From assembly GCA_963693085.1 (NCBI GenBank), contig OY856412.1, positions 1,408,419,694-1,408,483,693 of the forward strand: a stretch of 64,000 bases of DNA, in the 5' to 3' direction. Shown piece after piece: positions 54,438 to 64,000 of this stretch. Source of the stretch: Alisma plantago-aquatica. Its lineage: Eukaryota > Streptophyta > Magnoliopsida > Alismatales > Alismataceae. The notes under the pieces are model-generated. The model saw only the letters and a program-made list of their open reading frames with translations, was not told the origin of the DNA and ran no database searches. The number at the start of each line of letters is the position of its first letter. Positions within the stretch are counted from its first letter, which is position 1. Both the position numbers and the translations under genes were made by a program.

Positions 54438-56611
54438 TTAGCAATTCTTGCACTGCCTCTCTCTTTTAGACTGTGCAATCTCAACTCCAGATTTAAACCT
54501 CACATCGGTCGATCTAGGTCTTCCCTTAGTTTTGCAACTACTAGGTATATGGACCTTGACAGCAGAAGAGGAAGCTGTATTAGAAGCAGTTGCACCAGCG
54601 CCTGCACCAGGATAAGCGAGATCCAAATCTAAGAGCTCCTTTTGCAAAGCTAATAGTTTTTCATGGCAAAGATCTACAACATTGTTCCTAAACGCTATGT
54701 TAACAATAGAATTGCAGGCAGAAACAAGATGAAGTGTCCTCCCAGTGGATGGATGCTTAACTGACGCTTTGCCAAAAATCAAAGGGTGTTCTCTGTACCC
54801 TTTAGTCCACCTCTTTAGAATGTAAGGCTCAGGAAGAGTGCAATAGTCACGTCTCTTCAAATAAGAGAGGATGTGCCTACAAGGGATGCCTTTGAATTCC
54901 AACATGAAGCAACTACAAGAAACAATGTCACTAGCTCTTTCTTCAATATATGGGGAGTTCCAAGTCCACCGACGCGATACACCTCAAAGACACCTTCTGA
55001 AGCTTGCTTTACATTGTAGACCATACTTTGGTGAACCTCAGACTGGAATATCTTAAATATGGACTTGGTGTATATACCTCTCATCTGCTCCTCTAGGGGC
55101 CACAGTGATGACAAAGGGAGGTTACTGTACTTGTCATCAAAATCTTTGAAATTTTCAATCTCCCGCACATGAGAGTACGCAGTCTCCAACAAACATACAA
55201 GTTCAAATAGAGTCTTCCTACTATTCACATGGCTCCTAATGAACGCATTCAGGCTCTCGCTCCTTTGAGTCGTCCTCATGCCCGCAAAGAAGGAGGACTG
55301 CATATAGCACGAAACCCAATCGCAACGCATCGCATACATATCAGAAAGCCAGGTGATGGACAACAAATCATGCTCCTAAATTACAGAATCCCACCTCTCT
55401 TCAAAAATGTCGACATCATCCACATTCCAGACACAATCATTCAACAAGCTTATGATCTGGTCCTTGTTAGGAATGCCACCAAGCTTGGAGGGAAGCTTTT
55501 GTAGGATGTGCCAGCTGCAGAAGCGATGCTTGCAATTGGGAAAAACAGAGATGATAGCAGCATTCATAGCAGGGTCCTGATCAGTTATGATGGAAACTGG
55601 CTCTTTGCCAAAACAAAGTAAGTACTGCTTGAAAACCCAAACAAATGAGTCATACTTCTCATCGACCAGCAGAGCAGATGCAAACAACATTGTCTTGCGA
55701 TGGTGATCAACTCCACCAAACATTCCAAAAACCATCGAATACTTGTTGGTGCGGTAGGTGGTGTCAAACACAATCACATCCCCAAACAGCCCGCAGTCTT
55801 CAACAGAGACGGGATCAGCCCAAAACAGATGAGTAAGGCAACAATTGGGGTCTTTTTGGTAGCTATAGAAGAATTTCAAATCGATGGTTTTGAAACTAGA
55901 AAAGTGATCTAAAACCATGTCGACGTCGTATTTGGCCAACTCTTTCCTCTTGCTACTGATGTGTCCATGAGCTTGTCTACTAGTAAATGTCATATTTTCA
56001 TAGCCACCAGACTCAGATGCTATCAATGCAATTTGTCTCGATACAGGTATGTTAGCTTGGCTCATGGAAGAAAGGATCTCTTTTTGAGTTTCATCAAGAG
56101 ATGAGTTACACTTGAGGTAACGAAGATGAGCAACGTCAACAAGTTCATGGTTGTGTTCCTCAACAAATGCAGTCACAACCCACATGGATGAGGACTTGTC
56201 CAGTGTGAAACGTATCATGGCTTCACAACCACACCTCTTCACAGAACGCCTGTGCTTCTTGGACAACTTATCGTGCAAGTTACCCATTTCATCACAAATG
56301 GGGCTCAGAAGCCCTCTAGACCTCTTAGAACGACCAATCTTACCCTTCTTATCACAAACCAGATCTTTAGCAACCAGAATCTTACTTCCCCGTTCATATC
56401 TATTGTCGTCTTTCCTGATGTTAAACCCACTCATTCCAGCATATCTGGAATAGAAGGATATACCTTCATCTAGACTTCCAAACTGAAGGCCAACTCTAGG
56501 GACTGCAGCTGGGGAAGGAGAAGAAACACCAATAGAATGAGAAGACTGAGGATTATCATCATCACGACTGACACTTGCATTAGCAGCATCCGTATCAAGG
56601 CTGGGATCCAT
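54438..56611 (-). pseudogene. FAR1-type MULE transposase, nearly full length, broken
   Basis: Transposase of the element, related to FHY3/FAR1. ATG 56609-56611 (MDPSLDTDAANA). The FAR1 DNA-binding zinc domain comes first (FYSRYAGMSGFNIRKDD, KRCGCEAMIRF, EEHNHELV). The MULE DDE core follows (VIVFDTTYRTNKYSMVF, Asp; IITDQDPAMNAAI, Asp; HRFCSWHILQKLP; MRTTQRSESLNAFI). The SWIM zinc finger is CSCFMLEFKGIPCRHIL. Lesions: TAG at 55376-55378 in the same frame, after RWDSVI, and a frameshift near 54950 just before the SWIM finger. The C-terminal frame ends at 54438. Everything else is open, so the decay is recent compared with the Ulp1 gene. Confidence 0.9.
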
Positions 56612-56639
56612 GCCAGTGTGTTGGAGTTACTCGGAAGAT

Positions 56640-56760
56640 CAGAAGAGGAACTCTGTAACACAACAAGAGTAACTCGGTAAGGCAAAAGAGTAACCAATTA
56701 TAACAAGAGAGTAACTCGGTAAGGCAAAAGAGTAACCAATTATAACAAGAGAGTAACTAC
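56640..56760. repeat. GAGTAACT minisatellite cluster 5
   Basis: Units of the form GAGTAACTCGGTAAGGCAAA and AGAGTAACCAATTATAACAA alternate two and a half times, just upstream of the transposase start codon. Confidence 0.88.
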
Positions 56761-57283
56761 GCAAAACATAAAAACATGTATGCCAGTAACTACTTCAAAA
56801 ATGACAATGTAGAAACAAAAATTGGGTTTCTTTCCCACACAAGATAAAGGGATGAATAAACATTGAAATGATAAGAAAAAATAAAAAAAATGAGTATAAC
56901 TGAATGAATTTACAAAGAGAAATACAAAATCTACCTGAATGTAGCTTGAAAAAATTGTTGCTCGTAAAAATGCAGATAGAACAATGAATTCTCCCACCAC
57001 CTCCACTCCCTCCACAACAATTTGCTCCTGATTATGCAGAGAGAATAGGGAATTCTCCAACCACACCCACTCCCTCCTCCTCAGCAAATGAAAGTGGGAG
57101 ACACCTTAGTCGTCCTGCTCTGCAAGATTGATAAAAGGGGAAACCGTTCTTGTTATTCGGGAATCGAAATGAATGTAGGTATTTCTGAGGAAGAAATGTA
57201 AAATGGAGATTGAAATACGCCAAGGAAGTTGGAATCAGAGGCGGAATTACATATGCAGGGCGTTAAGCGGCAAATGGGGGGTA
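56761..57283. other. MULE 5' flank of the transposase
   Basis: No coding sequence recognised. Two copies of a TTCTCC(A/C)ACCAC-CCACTCCCTCC phrase (about 56990-57020 and 57052-57080) form a small direct repeat. Confidence 0.5.
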
Positions 57284-57706
57284 GATGATCGGCAGATGGG
57301 GGGTAGACCGAATGTATCAGCCTGGTGGCGGAACAGACGATCGCGGATGACGAAGATGATCAGCAAATGCGGGGTAGACCGGATGTATCAGCCTGGCGGT
57401 GGCACAGACGATTGCAGATGACGGAGATGATCGGCAGATGGGGGAAAGACCGGATGTATCAGCCTGGCGGTGGCACAGACGATCGCGGATGACGAAGATG
57501 ATCAGAAGATGGGGGGTAGACCGGATGTATCAGCCTGGCGGCGGCACAGACGATCATGGATGACGAAGATGATCGACAGATGGGGGGTAGACCAGAAGAA
57601 TCAGCCTGGCGGTGGCTCAGACGATCGTGGATGATGAAGATGATCAGCAGATGGGGGGTAGACTGGAAGAATCAGCCTGGCAGCGGCAGTCGGCACAGAC
57701 GATCGG
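57284..57706. repeat. 71-bp tandem repeat, six copies, subterminal in MULE
   Basis: Copies start at 57284, 57355, 57426, 57497, 57568 and 57639. Each begins GATGATC-GCA-ATGGGGGGTAGAC and contains ATCAGCCTGGCGG and CAGACGATCG. Length is constant to the base in the first five; the last has a short internal insertion and is truncated. Close to the right inverted repeat, a usual place for MULE subterminal repeats. Confidence 0.92.
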
Positions 57707-57744
57707 GTTTTTTCTTTGCTGAACGCGTGCTACAGTAACTTGGA

Positions 57745-57823
57745 CTTAATTACATGCGCCTACCACCGTGAACATGCTGTCGGGTAACTTAATCAAAACT
57801 ACCCGCCGGGTAACAAATAAACA

Positions 57824-57826
<3 letters not shown>
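57745..57826. repeat. MULE right terminal inverted repeat
   Basis: Contains CTACCCGCCGGGTAACAAA and GGGTAACTTAATC; imperfect inverted match to 46073-46150. Its GGGTAACT resembles the core of the internal minisatellites. Confidence 0.75.

Positions 57827-57827
<1 letters not shown>

Positions 57828-57862
<35 letters not shown>
57828..57862. repeat. (TA)n microsatellite
   Basis: TA run directly at the right end of the MULE, the counterpart of 46005-46072. Confidence 0.9.
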
Positions 57863-57864
<2 letters not shown>

Positions 57865-59213
57865 ATTCATATGTGTCGCCCTAAAATCAGTTTTGATGGT
57901 GGATGTATAGCGTGATTATGGCCAAAACCCTATATTTGTGTGTAGTTTGATGGTTTGGTTCTTCTTTATCTTAGTCTACATACCAAGCATGTACCTCTCT
58001 CTTTCCAATGTAAAGTTAATGCTTTCCTACCTTTGCTCCCCTCAAATGTAACTCAAGGTTTCTCTTATTCTATGTAATAAAGTAGCAATAGGATAATTTC
58101 TTATCATGCAACGATGTTGTAGATGTTCATGTCTAGTTGAGACGACCAGATCATGAGACGAGTCGACCGTCTAGAGGACCATGGAGGACGGAGTGATGGA
58201 ACCAAATGACCACCTACTGGATCCAACCGACCATTTGGAAGGAGTCCAAAAATCAGTTGGATATGAGGCTAGATGATTGTCGCTGTAGGCCCAATCAACC
58301 ATTTGGAATGAGTCCAAATATCAGATGGATAGCAGGACCAACCGACCGACCAAGAGGCAAGACGACCGGTTCAAGGGTTGAACCAATCTAATCAGATTGG
58401 CCAGCACAGATCTACATCAACCGCAGGTTGATACATGTGATGTGATGATTAACCTAGGTGGTAGTAATTCCTTATGACTGTAAGGAATTACAAGTAGACA
58501 TAACCATAACCATCACTTTTTTTTTACATTATGTGTTTATGATGTGGGATATAACATATATATGATACATGGTGATTGGATATAATATATGTATATATGT
58601 GTATATATATACATATATATATACATATATATATATATATGCATATATATACACATATATATAACCCCTCAATCAAACATATTAAGTCTAAGATGCTTTT
58701 CAATAGAAATAGACATGACAAACTTGAGACTTGCACCAAGCATGGTACATCATCTATCTCGTGGAAGTGTGATGGTAGATATGTAGATTTATACAAAGAA
58801 TGATGTATATCTATCATATTGGCTATTGGGTCAGGCTTAAATGGTGACTTAGGGAGCCCAAGCCCAGAGGCATGCACATGATCATGGCAAAGCGTTGTGG
58901 ATGCCATCTAGCCAAGAGTTGCATATGAGGCAATTGGCATGATTGGCTACCTTAATTGTTGATTATGGACACTGGTGTGGGCTGGGTAATAATTAAATCA
59001 TTTTGGATCTTGGCTCGTTAGGAAATTTTTTTTTGTAATTTTCCAAATCGATACTTGAGGGTTGTAAATTTGAACAAAATAATGAGAAAGATAATTAATT
59101 AAGGACCTAATTATTATCACCCAAATTTAAGTAAATCAAATCAAATCAAATAAAAATGATTTCTTTTGACAAAATTGCAAATTCTTTTATAGAACCAAAT
59201 GACAATAACAAAC
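57863..59213. other. intergenic sequence
   Basis: No gene recognised. Contains a TA/CATA microsatellite at about 58555-58665 and a stretch (58140-58400) with repeated AACC(G/A)ACCATTTGGAA phrases, possibly an old LTR. Confidence 0.5.
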
Positions 59214-59327
59214 AATCACTTTTCTCTACGATCGATCCTTGAGAAGGACAAGTTAATTGGGAACAACTTCCATGATTGGTTCAGGACGTTGAGAATTGTT
59301 CTCACAAAGGATTTACAATTAGCCTAA
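59214..59327 (+). pseudogene. copia gag N-terminal fragment
   Basis: One frame reads SILEKDKLIGNNFHDWF followed by RTLRIVL, the conserved start of a copia-type gag domain, ending in TAA. Nothing of the rest of the element is seen on either side. Confidence 0.6.
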
Positions 59328-59373
59328 CCCCCAAACAAATGTTTCATATGTAGTGGAGATTTGAATGTGAATC

Positions 59374-60822
59374 TTTATGAGGGAGGCAAAGGATATGTCA
59401 TTCAAAGTGAAAGCTAGCATTTTTGATCCCATGTGGAATCTTTCCGAAGTTATTAATTATATAATTGCACAACATTGTGAAGTTGTACAAATATTTTTAT
59501 CTGATCCTTTGCATGAATACCACCCTTGGATGAAAATCATCTAATAAGTCATACTATCTCACTACATAGAAAAGCCAATATCATTCTCTTTATAAGAAAC
59601 ATCTCTAGTAGTGTAAGGCATTTTTTTCTCATATGTAACATGGAAGAGGCTTCTTAAGGAAATGATGCACAACAAAGACACTTTAGTTATTGACTATGGT
59701 CTATATCCATCGTTATCAAATTTCCAGCATGTTAAGTACCTTGGGCATATCTTGATTCATGATGTAGAATTGGTGCACACTGATCTTGATGCATTGTTAG
59801 GTAGTTGTTCCATTTTGAAAAGTTTGCAGATTTCACATTGCAAAGGTGTCACAAAATTGAGAATTTCGCATCCCATGGTAAAGACATTGTTTATTGCTTA
59901 CTGTGAAAATTTGATGGAGATCGATATTAAATGTTCACATCGGAGGAACTTTTATTACATGGGGGAAGCAATTCTCATAAATTATGTCAACATTCCATGC
60001 ACTGATAAAATTTCATATGTTTTACAAGGAATCTCAATCCCTATTGATTTTTTTTTTCAAATCACGATTCCATAGTTCTGACAAAAGACATATCTCGAAT
60101 CCGAGTTAAACTTAAAATTTAAGGGCGTCATCAAGGTATATTTAGTATTTTACTTTTGGCCTATTGTTATTAACAAGTTTAACTTTTACTTTGGTATACG
60201 AGTAGTGGGTTTGAATGGAAGAGCCTACAAAGAAAAAAAATCCGATAGCTATTAATAAATGAATGTTAAATTTATAGGAAAACTTGTCATGTCCACCACC
60301 AGGACAATTTCAAGGCTTGATAAGCTTGTTATTATCCTTGCGGGAAATTGACAAATAACTTTTGTGGGCAATTCATCTTTTAGAGGCTGCCCCCAATTTG
60401 GAAAATCTCATTGTCAAGCAGGTGTTAGTCTTAGATCATGTTCATGTCTATATAATTTGCATTCAAAAAAATAATCATTACTTGAATATTTGTTACTTTC
60501 TCCTTTACAATGTGACCCCTTTTATGAAAGCTTTGCTACTATGGAAGAACTCAAAAATATGAGGACATCCATTGTAACATGCCAACAAAATAAGTTGGAT
60601 TCATTAGACATGACTGGATTTTTAGGGCACACCATTGAAATAGAACTAATACTAAACATTGTTAAGTGTGCGAGATCCTTATCCTTTGTATCGATCCAGT
60701 CAGATGAGGGATTTCATTGGTGTGGTCCAACTGAGGTTGAATTTCCTGATGAAGAGATTGTCAGTCGACAAGTTGGTATCTATGTAAGGGCTTATACAAA
60801 GGAGAAAAGGGCTCGTCAGTAA
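59374..60822 (+). pseudogene. F-box/LRR(FBD)-like pseudogene
   Basis: Leucine-rich segments typical of plant F-box/LRR proteins: LDALLGSCSILKSLQISHC, LRISHPMVKTLFIAYC and LEAAPNLENLIVKQ. An FBD-like end follows at 60570-60822 (GHTIEIELILNIVKCARSLSF, VRAYTKEKRARQ). The F-box itself is not found; pieces lie in different frames with stops between (60073-60075 and others), and one possible intron (about 60075-60355). The upstream end is uncertain, about 59374-59660. These proteins are substrate adaptors of SCF ubiquitin ligases; this copy looks dead. Confidence 0.6.
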
Positions 60823-62584
60823 GTCCAACAATATCTGCAAAATGAAATTCCCTCTGGAATATTGTTTCAGTTTGAATCATATCTTCATCTTAGGTTTAAG
60901 AGTCTGAGGTAATAAATATAAACCCATTTTCCTTTCAAGAAACATGTATTTGCTTGTAACATGATTATTTTCATTCCATGTGCTTCTTATCTCACTTCTA
61001 CTTACTACAAGGGTTTTGTTTTTTTGTTATGTCACATATTTCTCTTGTATCTATTAAGAATTAAAATTTTATTAAACCCTATTTAAATCTTATAAGTGTG
61101 CCTAAAATTGGTATAACTAGGTTAAATGAAGCCCATGGATATTATGAAACATATGCACCACAAATTCTGACAATATAAAGGCTATTATGACAAAAGTATA
61201 TCCATATAAGAAATTCATACAAACAACAAGGAAGATTATATGTGTGTATTTTACTCAACATGGTATCTAACAACCATAAAAATAGCAATTTTAGGACAAA
61301 ACATGCCTTTTTCAAAATTTCTTCCTAATGGCTTTAGCAATGATAATGTATCTTCATCATAGATCATGAATTAGTGAAGTGAAGATAAGAACTTTGTGAT
61401 TCGTCACTATTCTACCAAAGAAGTCCATAAATTTCACATGGTCAGAACAAAAAGCATGTTTGTAGCAAGATTAGGGTATTTAGGTAAAGATGGCTAAAAG
61501 TAGCTATATCACTTGCATCATAAGGGAAAAATGATCTCCATGAAAGAACACAACAAACCGAGCACCACAAACTACCAAAAAGCCATCCAAAAGCTCCACA
61601 AATGCTCCTTATGGAAAGATCAAGCCTCAACTAGGTCCAAAATAGAGATCATGAGAGATCTTTAGCCATAAGAAGCAAAATCTACCATGGTTCTCCATGG
61701 ATCTAATGCAAAGAAAGGTGAAGAGAGGGAAGACAATAATAAAATAAAAGAAGGAAGGAAGATATTACTTTATTTAGCGTTAAAAAGATATTTTTCTTTA
61801 GATCCACTAATGGAAGCGTCATTACCTTCTTCCCTTCACATGCAAGATACAAGATCTAGCCTCTCATCCCCGTTCTCTTTCCCATGACTTCGTTGGATTC
61901 TGTCAACATTGTAGCATCTTTGGGGTGGAAAAAAAACCATAATAGTTGGATGTATGGGATATTATGGGCTGGGTAGATGAGATGTCAAGGCAACCCACTA
62001 GTATTTACAAAATAATTTGACATTAGAAACTAGGCATCTGTTACATATAAAAAAGTGACAATACATGTTGTATATGGTCATTGATGAAAATATCTCGGAT
62101 ACCTCTTTACATGTTGTGAGACCCCACCTCCAAGGCGCCACACATTTATCCAAACTATCACACTTATCCTCACATTAACAAATAAGTCCTAGAACAAAAC
62201 ATTGGATTATATTCAAAACATAAATAGCTTCTTCCATTATCAAATTTGACACAAGCTATTAAAGTTGCTTTCATTTTCATCTATCATGTATAATCATACC
62301 ATAGATGTAAACATTATTCAAGATTGAATTCTAGTACTTCATGAAGTAGAAAGATATACTATTACACACACATCATAGACCTAGATCAGGATAAAGTGCA
62401 TCACTACAAATTCCAAGTCTTATATGTAGTGCCTTCTTTCTCATACTAAGTCTAAATATAATCAATAAATCATATAATGAAAAATTAACACAAAACAGTG
62501 GTTTAGTAGGGAAACCCGAACTGTTATATTCGGGAAGTACAAAAGAATTTCACATGAACAATGGAGTGATGAAACTAATATAGG
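60823..62584. other. intergenic sequence
   Basis: AT-rich, no convincing gene, RNA or repeat. Short open frames here have no recognisable features. Confidence 0.5.
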
Positions 62585-63035
62585 GAAAAAAACCAAAATG
62601 ACACACTTTGTTAAGAAATACTCCAGATACAACACCTCTGTGAAAATAATTCCAAAAATATAAATCACTTTTATGATAAAACACCACCAAAATTGACGAT
62701 TTACTTGTGGAACATGTGAAAATGGTATTCATTTTGGTACTTTTGATTAAAAAAATACAAATTAGAGCTAAAACACCAAAACATCTGGCGCTTTCAACCC
62801 ACTGTTGCATGAGAACGCCATTTGCTTCAGCGTTTTCAATTTTTTTCTAAAATTTTATTTTTCAATTTTCAATTAAAAGCGTCAAATTGTGTGGTGTTTT
62901 CACCTCTTGAATATAAAAATACCAAGTTCAGGTGGCATTTTCTCATTGAAGTGGGCTATTTTGGGAAATATTTTCGAAGGAGTTTTATACGGGAATATTT
63001 TTTTGTCAAAATGTATCATTTTTTTTTCTTCCAAT
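62585..63035. repeat. diverged long inverted repeat (MITE-like)
   Basis: The left arm (about 62585-62665: AAAAACCAAAATGACACACTTT, read in parts, then AAATACTCCAGATACAACACC) pairs imperfectly with the right arm (about 62950-63035, ending ATACGGGAATATTTTTTTGTC and AAAATGTATCATTTTTT). The interior contains GGCGCTTTCAA/TTGAAAGCG-like and GCGTTTTCAAT-type dyads. No coding. Family not identified. Confidence 0.5.
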
Positions 63036-63242
63036 AATATATATTGCATCCAACAAGGCAAGATAGGATTTAACCCACTAAAATGTATTCGAAAAAGTCG
63101 ATTGAATAATGAAGTGAAAACAGAATACATCTTTCGGATGTTTGCAGGAAAAAGCATTTGCCCAAAAATTAAAACATGGTCCCTATGGTTTTTCAAAGAG
63201 GTGTTAACTAATGTCCATACGTCCCACGCAAGCAATGGTCGA

Positions 63243-64000
63243 TCAGGCCACGTATGTAAAGACGTTGGGGTTATCCTTGTCCCTCGCAAGATATTCTCTT
63301 GTAATGAGCTCTTCGAGTCGTTTCTTGATCATCTTGGGGTCAGGCTTGAACATCTTAGTCAACTGCTCGATACACTCCGTGACTAGAGCCTGATACCCCA
63401 GAACCTTTCGTGTCTTCATGATCCGCACCACGGTCGCATCGATGGCGAACCTCCTATCCTTGCCGACATCTTCTATGATCTTCTTCTTCTCGTCATTAGG
63501 GGGAAGATTGATCCTGATCCTCCTCATCTTGTCGGTAAACTTGGAGTTGTACAAACACGTCCGTCTTGGAAACAGTCCTGGTTTGTGGCTCCTTGATAAA
63601 GATCTTGTATTTTGCGCAGGAAAGCGAGTGCATAACACGGAGCAGGTCCTCGTCCATCAAGTTCAGCATCGTCTTGATCTCCCCGTAGCTAAGTCTATCG
63701 GTCGAGTTGAACAGCAAGAGCACCGCGGCCTGGTAGGGGTTCACGACCAGCTCGATGGACTTTGCATCGAACCTTCCTACAACATTGCACGACCCAAGGG
63801 AATAGTTCCAGGTAAGTTTTCTGTTCTTTGTGGTCTCTTTGTAAAACCTCATGAACTCCTCCATACACCTCACCATCTCCTCCGGCGGGTTCAGTTCAGC
63901 CGACTTATAGGTCGGCCAGAACCGCGTGGTCAACACTCTGACGGTCAGGTCCGTTCCATGGGCAGTGAAATTGGGGTTATTGCTTGAGTGTTCCTTGAAC
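63243..64000 (-). pseudogene. cullin-1-like gene copy, C-terminal part, frameshifted
   Basis: Cullins are scaffolds of SCF ubiquitin ligases. The minus strand reads from the window edge: [48 protein letters not shown] (cullin homology region), then [20 protein letters not shown], the neddylation site [12 protein letters not shown] (acceptor Lys codon 63415-63417) and the winged-helix end [12 protein letters not shown] with TGA at 63243-63245. The two halves are in different frames; the shift is at about 63550, before NSKFTDK. No intron interrupts the 758 bp, although plant CUL1 genes have many introns, which suggests a processed copy. Base composition is GC-richer than its surroundings. A sequencing error at the shift is possible. 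Confidence 0.85.

Larger units (their letters stand above)
46073..57826. mobile_element. Mutator-like element (MULE) with FAR1-type transposase and PMD/Ulp1 gene
   Basis: The ends are inverted and related: left TTTGTTGCCCGGTGGGTAG (from about 46082) and right, on the minus strand, TTTGTTACCCGGCGGGTAG (from about 57817), with further weaker match inward (AAGTTACCC against AACTTACCC). Inside are a FAR1/MULE transposase (minus, 54438-56611), a plant-mobile-domain-like/Ulp1 gene (plus, 46395-50986), an intact unknown ORF (52866-53366), GAGTAACT minisatellites and a subterminal 71-bp repeat. Ulp1-carrying MULEs are known in plants (Kaonashi type). Both coding genes are broken, so it is probably immobile by itself. 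Confidence 0.82.

Noticed and set aside
58524..58907. Open frames over a TA/CATA repeat
   Set aside because: Low-complexity Tyr/Ile repeats caused by the microsatellite; both strands give similar artefacts.

Overview
The window looks like nuclear DNA of a flowering plant with a large, transposon-filled genome. The evidence is the element types present: a CACTA element with a TNP2 transposase, SIRE-type copia gag genes, an Athila-type Ty3/gypsy element, and a FAR1-type Mutator-like element (MULE) with an Ulp1 gene. GT-AG introns, a cullin copy and an F-box/LRR remnant fit the same picture. A monocot is plausible but the species cannot be named. I see nothing bacterial, no CRISPR array and no rRNA or tRNA gene. 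Almost every gene is a transposon gene, and most are broken.

Layout. 1-7198: right-hand part of a CACTA element read on the minus strand. It holds a multi-exon Transposase_24/Ulp1-like gene that is mostly open, a dead TNP2 transposase, two tandem 316-bp palindromic units and a terminal inverted repeat ending at 7198. It sits inside a gypsy-like LTR fragment (7199-7990, minus). 8003-25754: a head-to-tail array of a gag-only copia element (LTR-internal-LTR-internal-LTR-internal-LTR, period about 5.55 kb), with no pol gene in any unit. The array lies inside the 5' LTR of an Athila element (25755-37592, plus), which carries broken gag, protease, RT/RNase H, integrase and env-like ORFs and has a complete 3' LTR. 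The Athila in turn lies in another gypsy remnant (37593 to about 44640) that keeps a gag zinc knuckle and long non-coding sequence with tandem repeats. A decayed copia LTR follows (about 44640-45853).

46073-57826: an 11.75-kb MULE with degenerate inverted ends, inserted in an AT microsatellite. It carries a plant-mobile-domain-like/coiled-coil/Ulp1 gene on the plus strand (broken), an intact unknown 166-aa ORF, and a nearly full-length FAR1-type transposase on the minus strand (one stop, one frameshift). Five clusters of a GAGTAACT-type minisatellite lie between these genes. 57863-63240 is mostly featureless, with a copia gag scrap, an F-box/LRR pseudogene and a palindromic MITE-like sequence. 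63243-64000 is the C-terminal part of a cullin-1-like copy on the minus strand, without introns in view and with one frameshift.

Points of most interest: the tandem gag-only array; a row of four stem-loops with different stems but a shared GGG...CCC loop in its non-coding part; paired GCACGNCGTGC palindromes in the Athila; an 11-copy repeat of ATTGG/CCAAT dyads; and the GAGTAACT clusters, whose core resembles the MULE end sequence.
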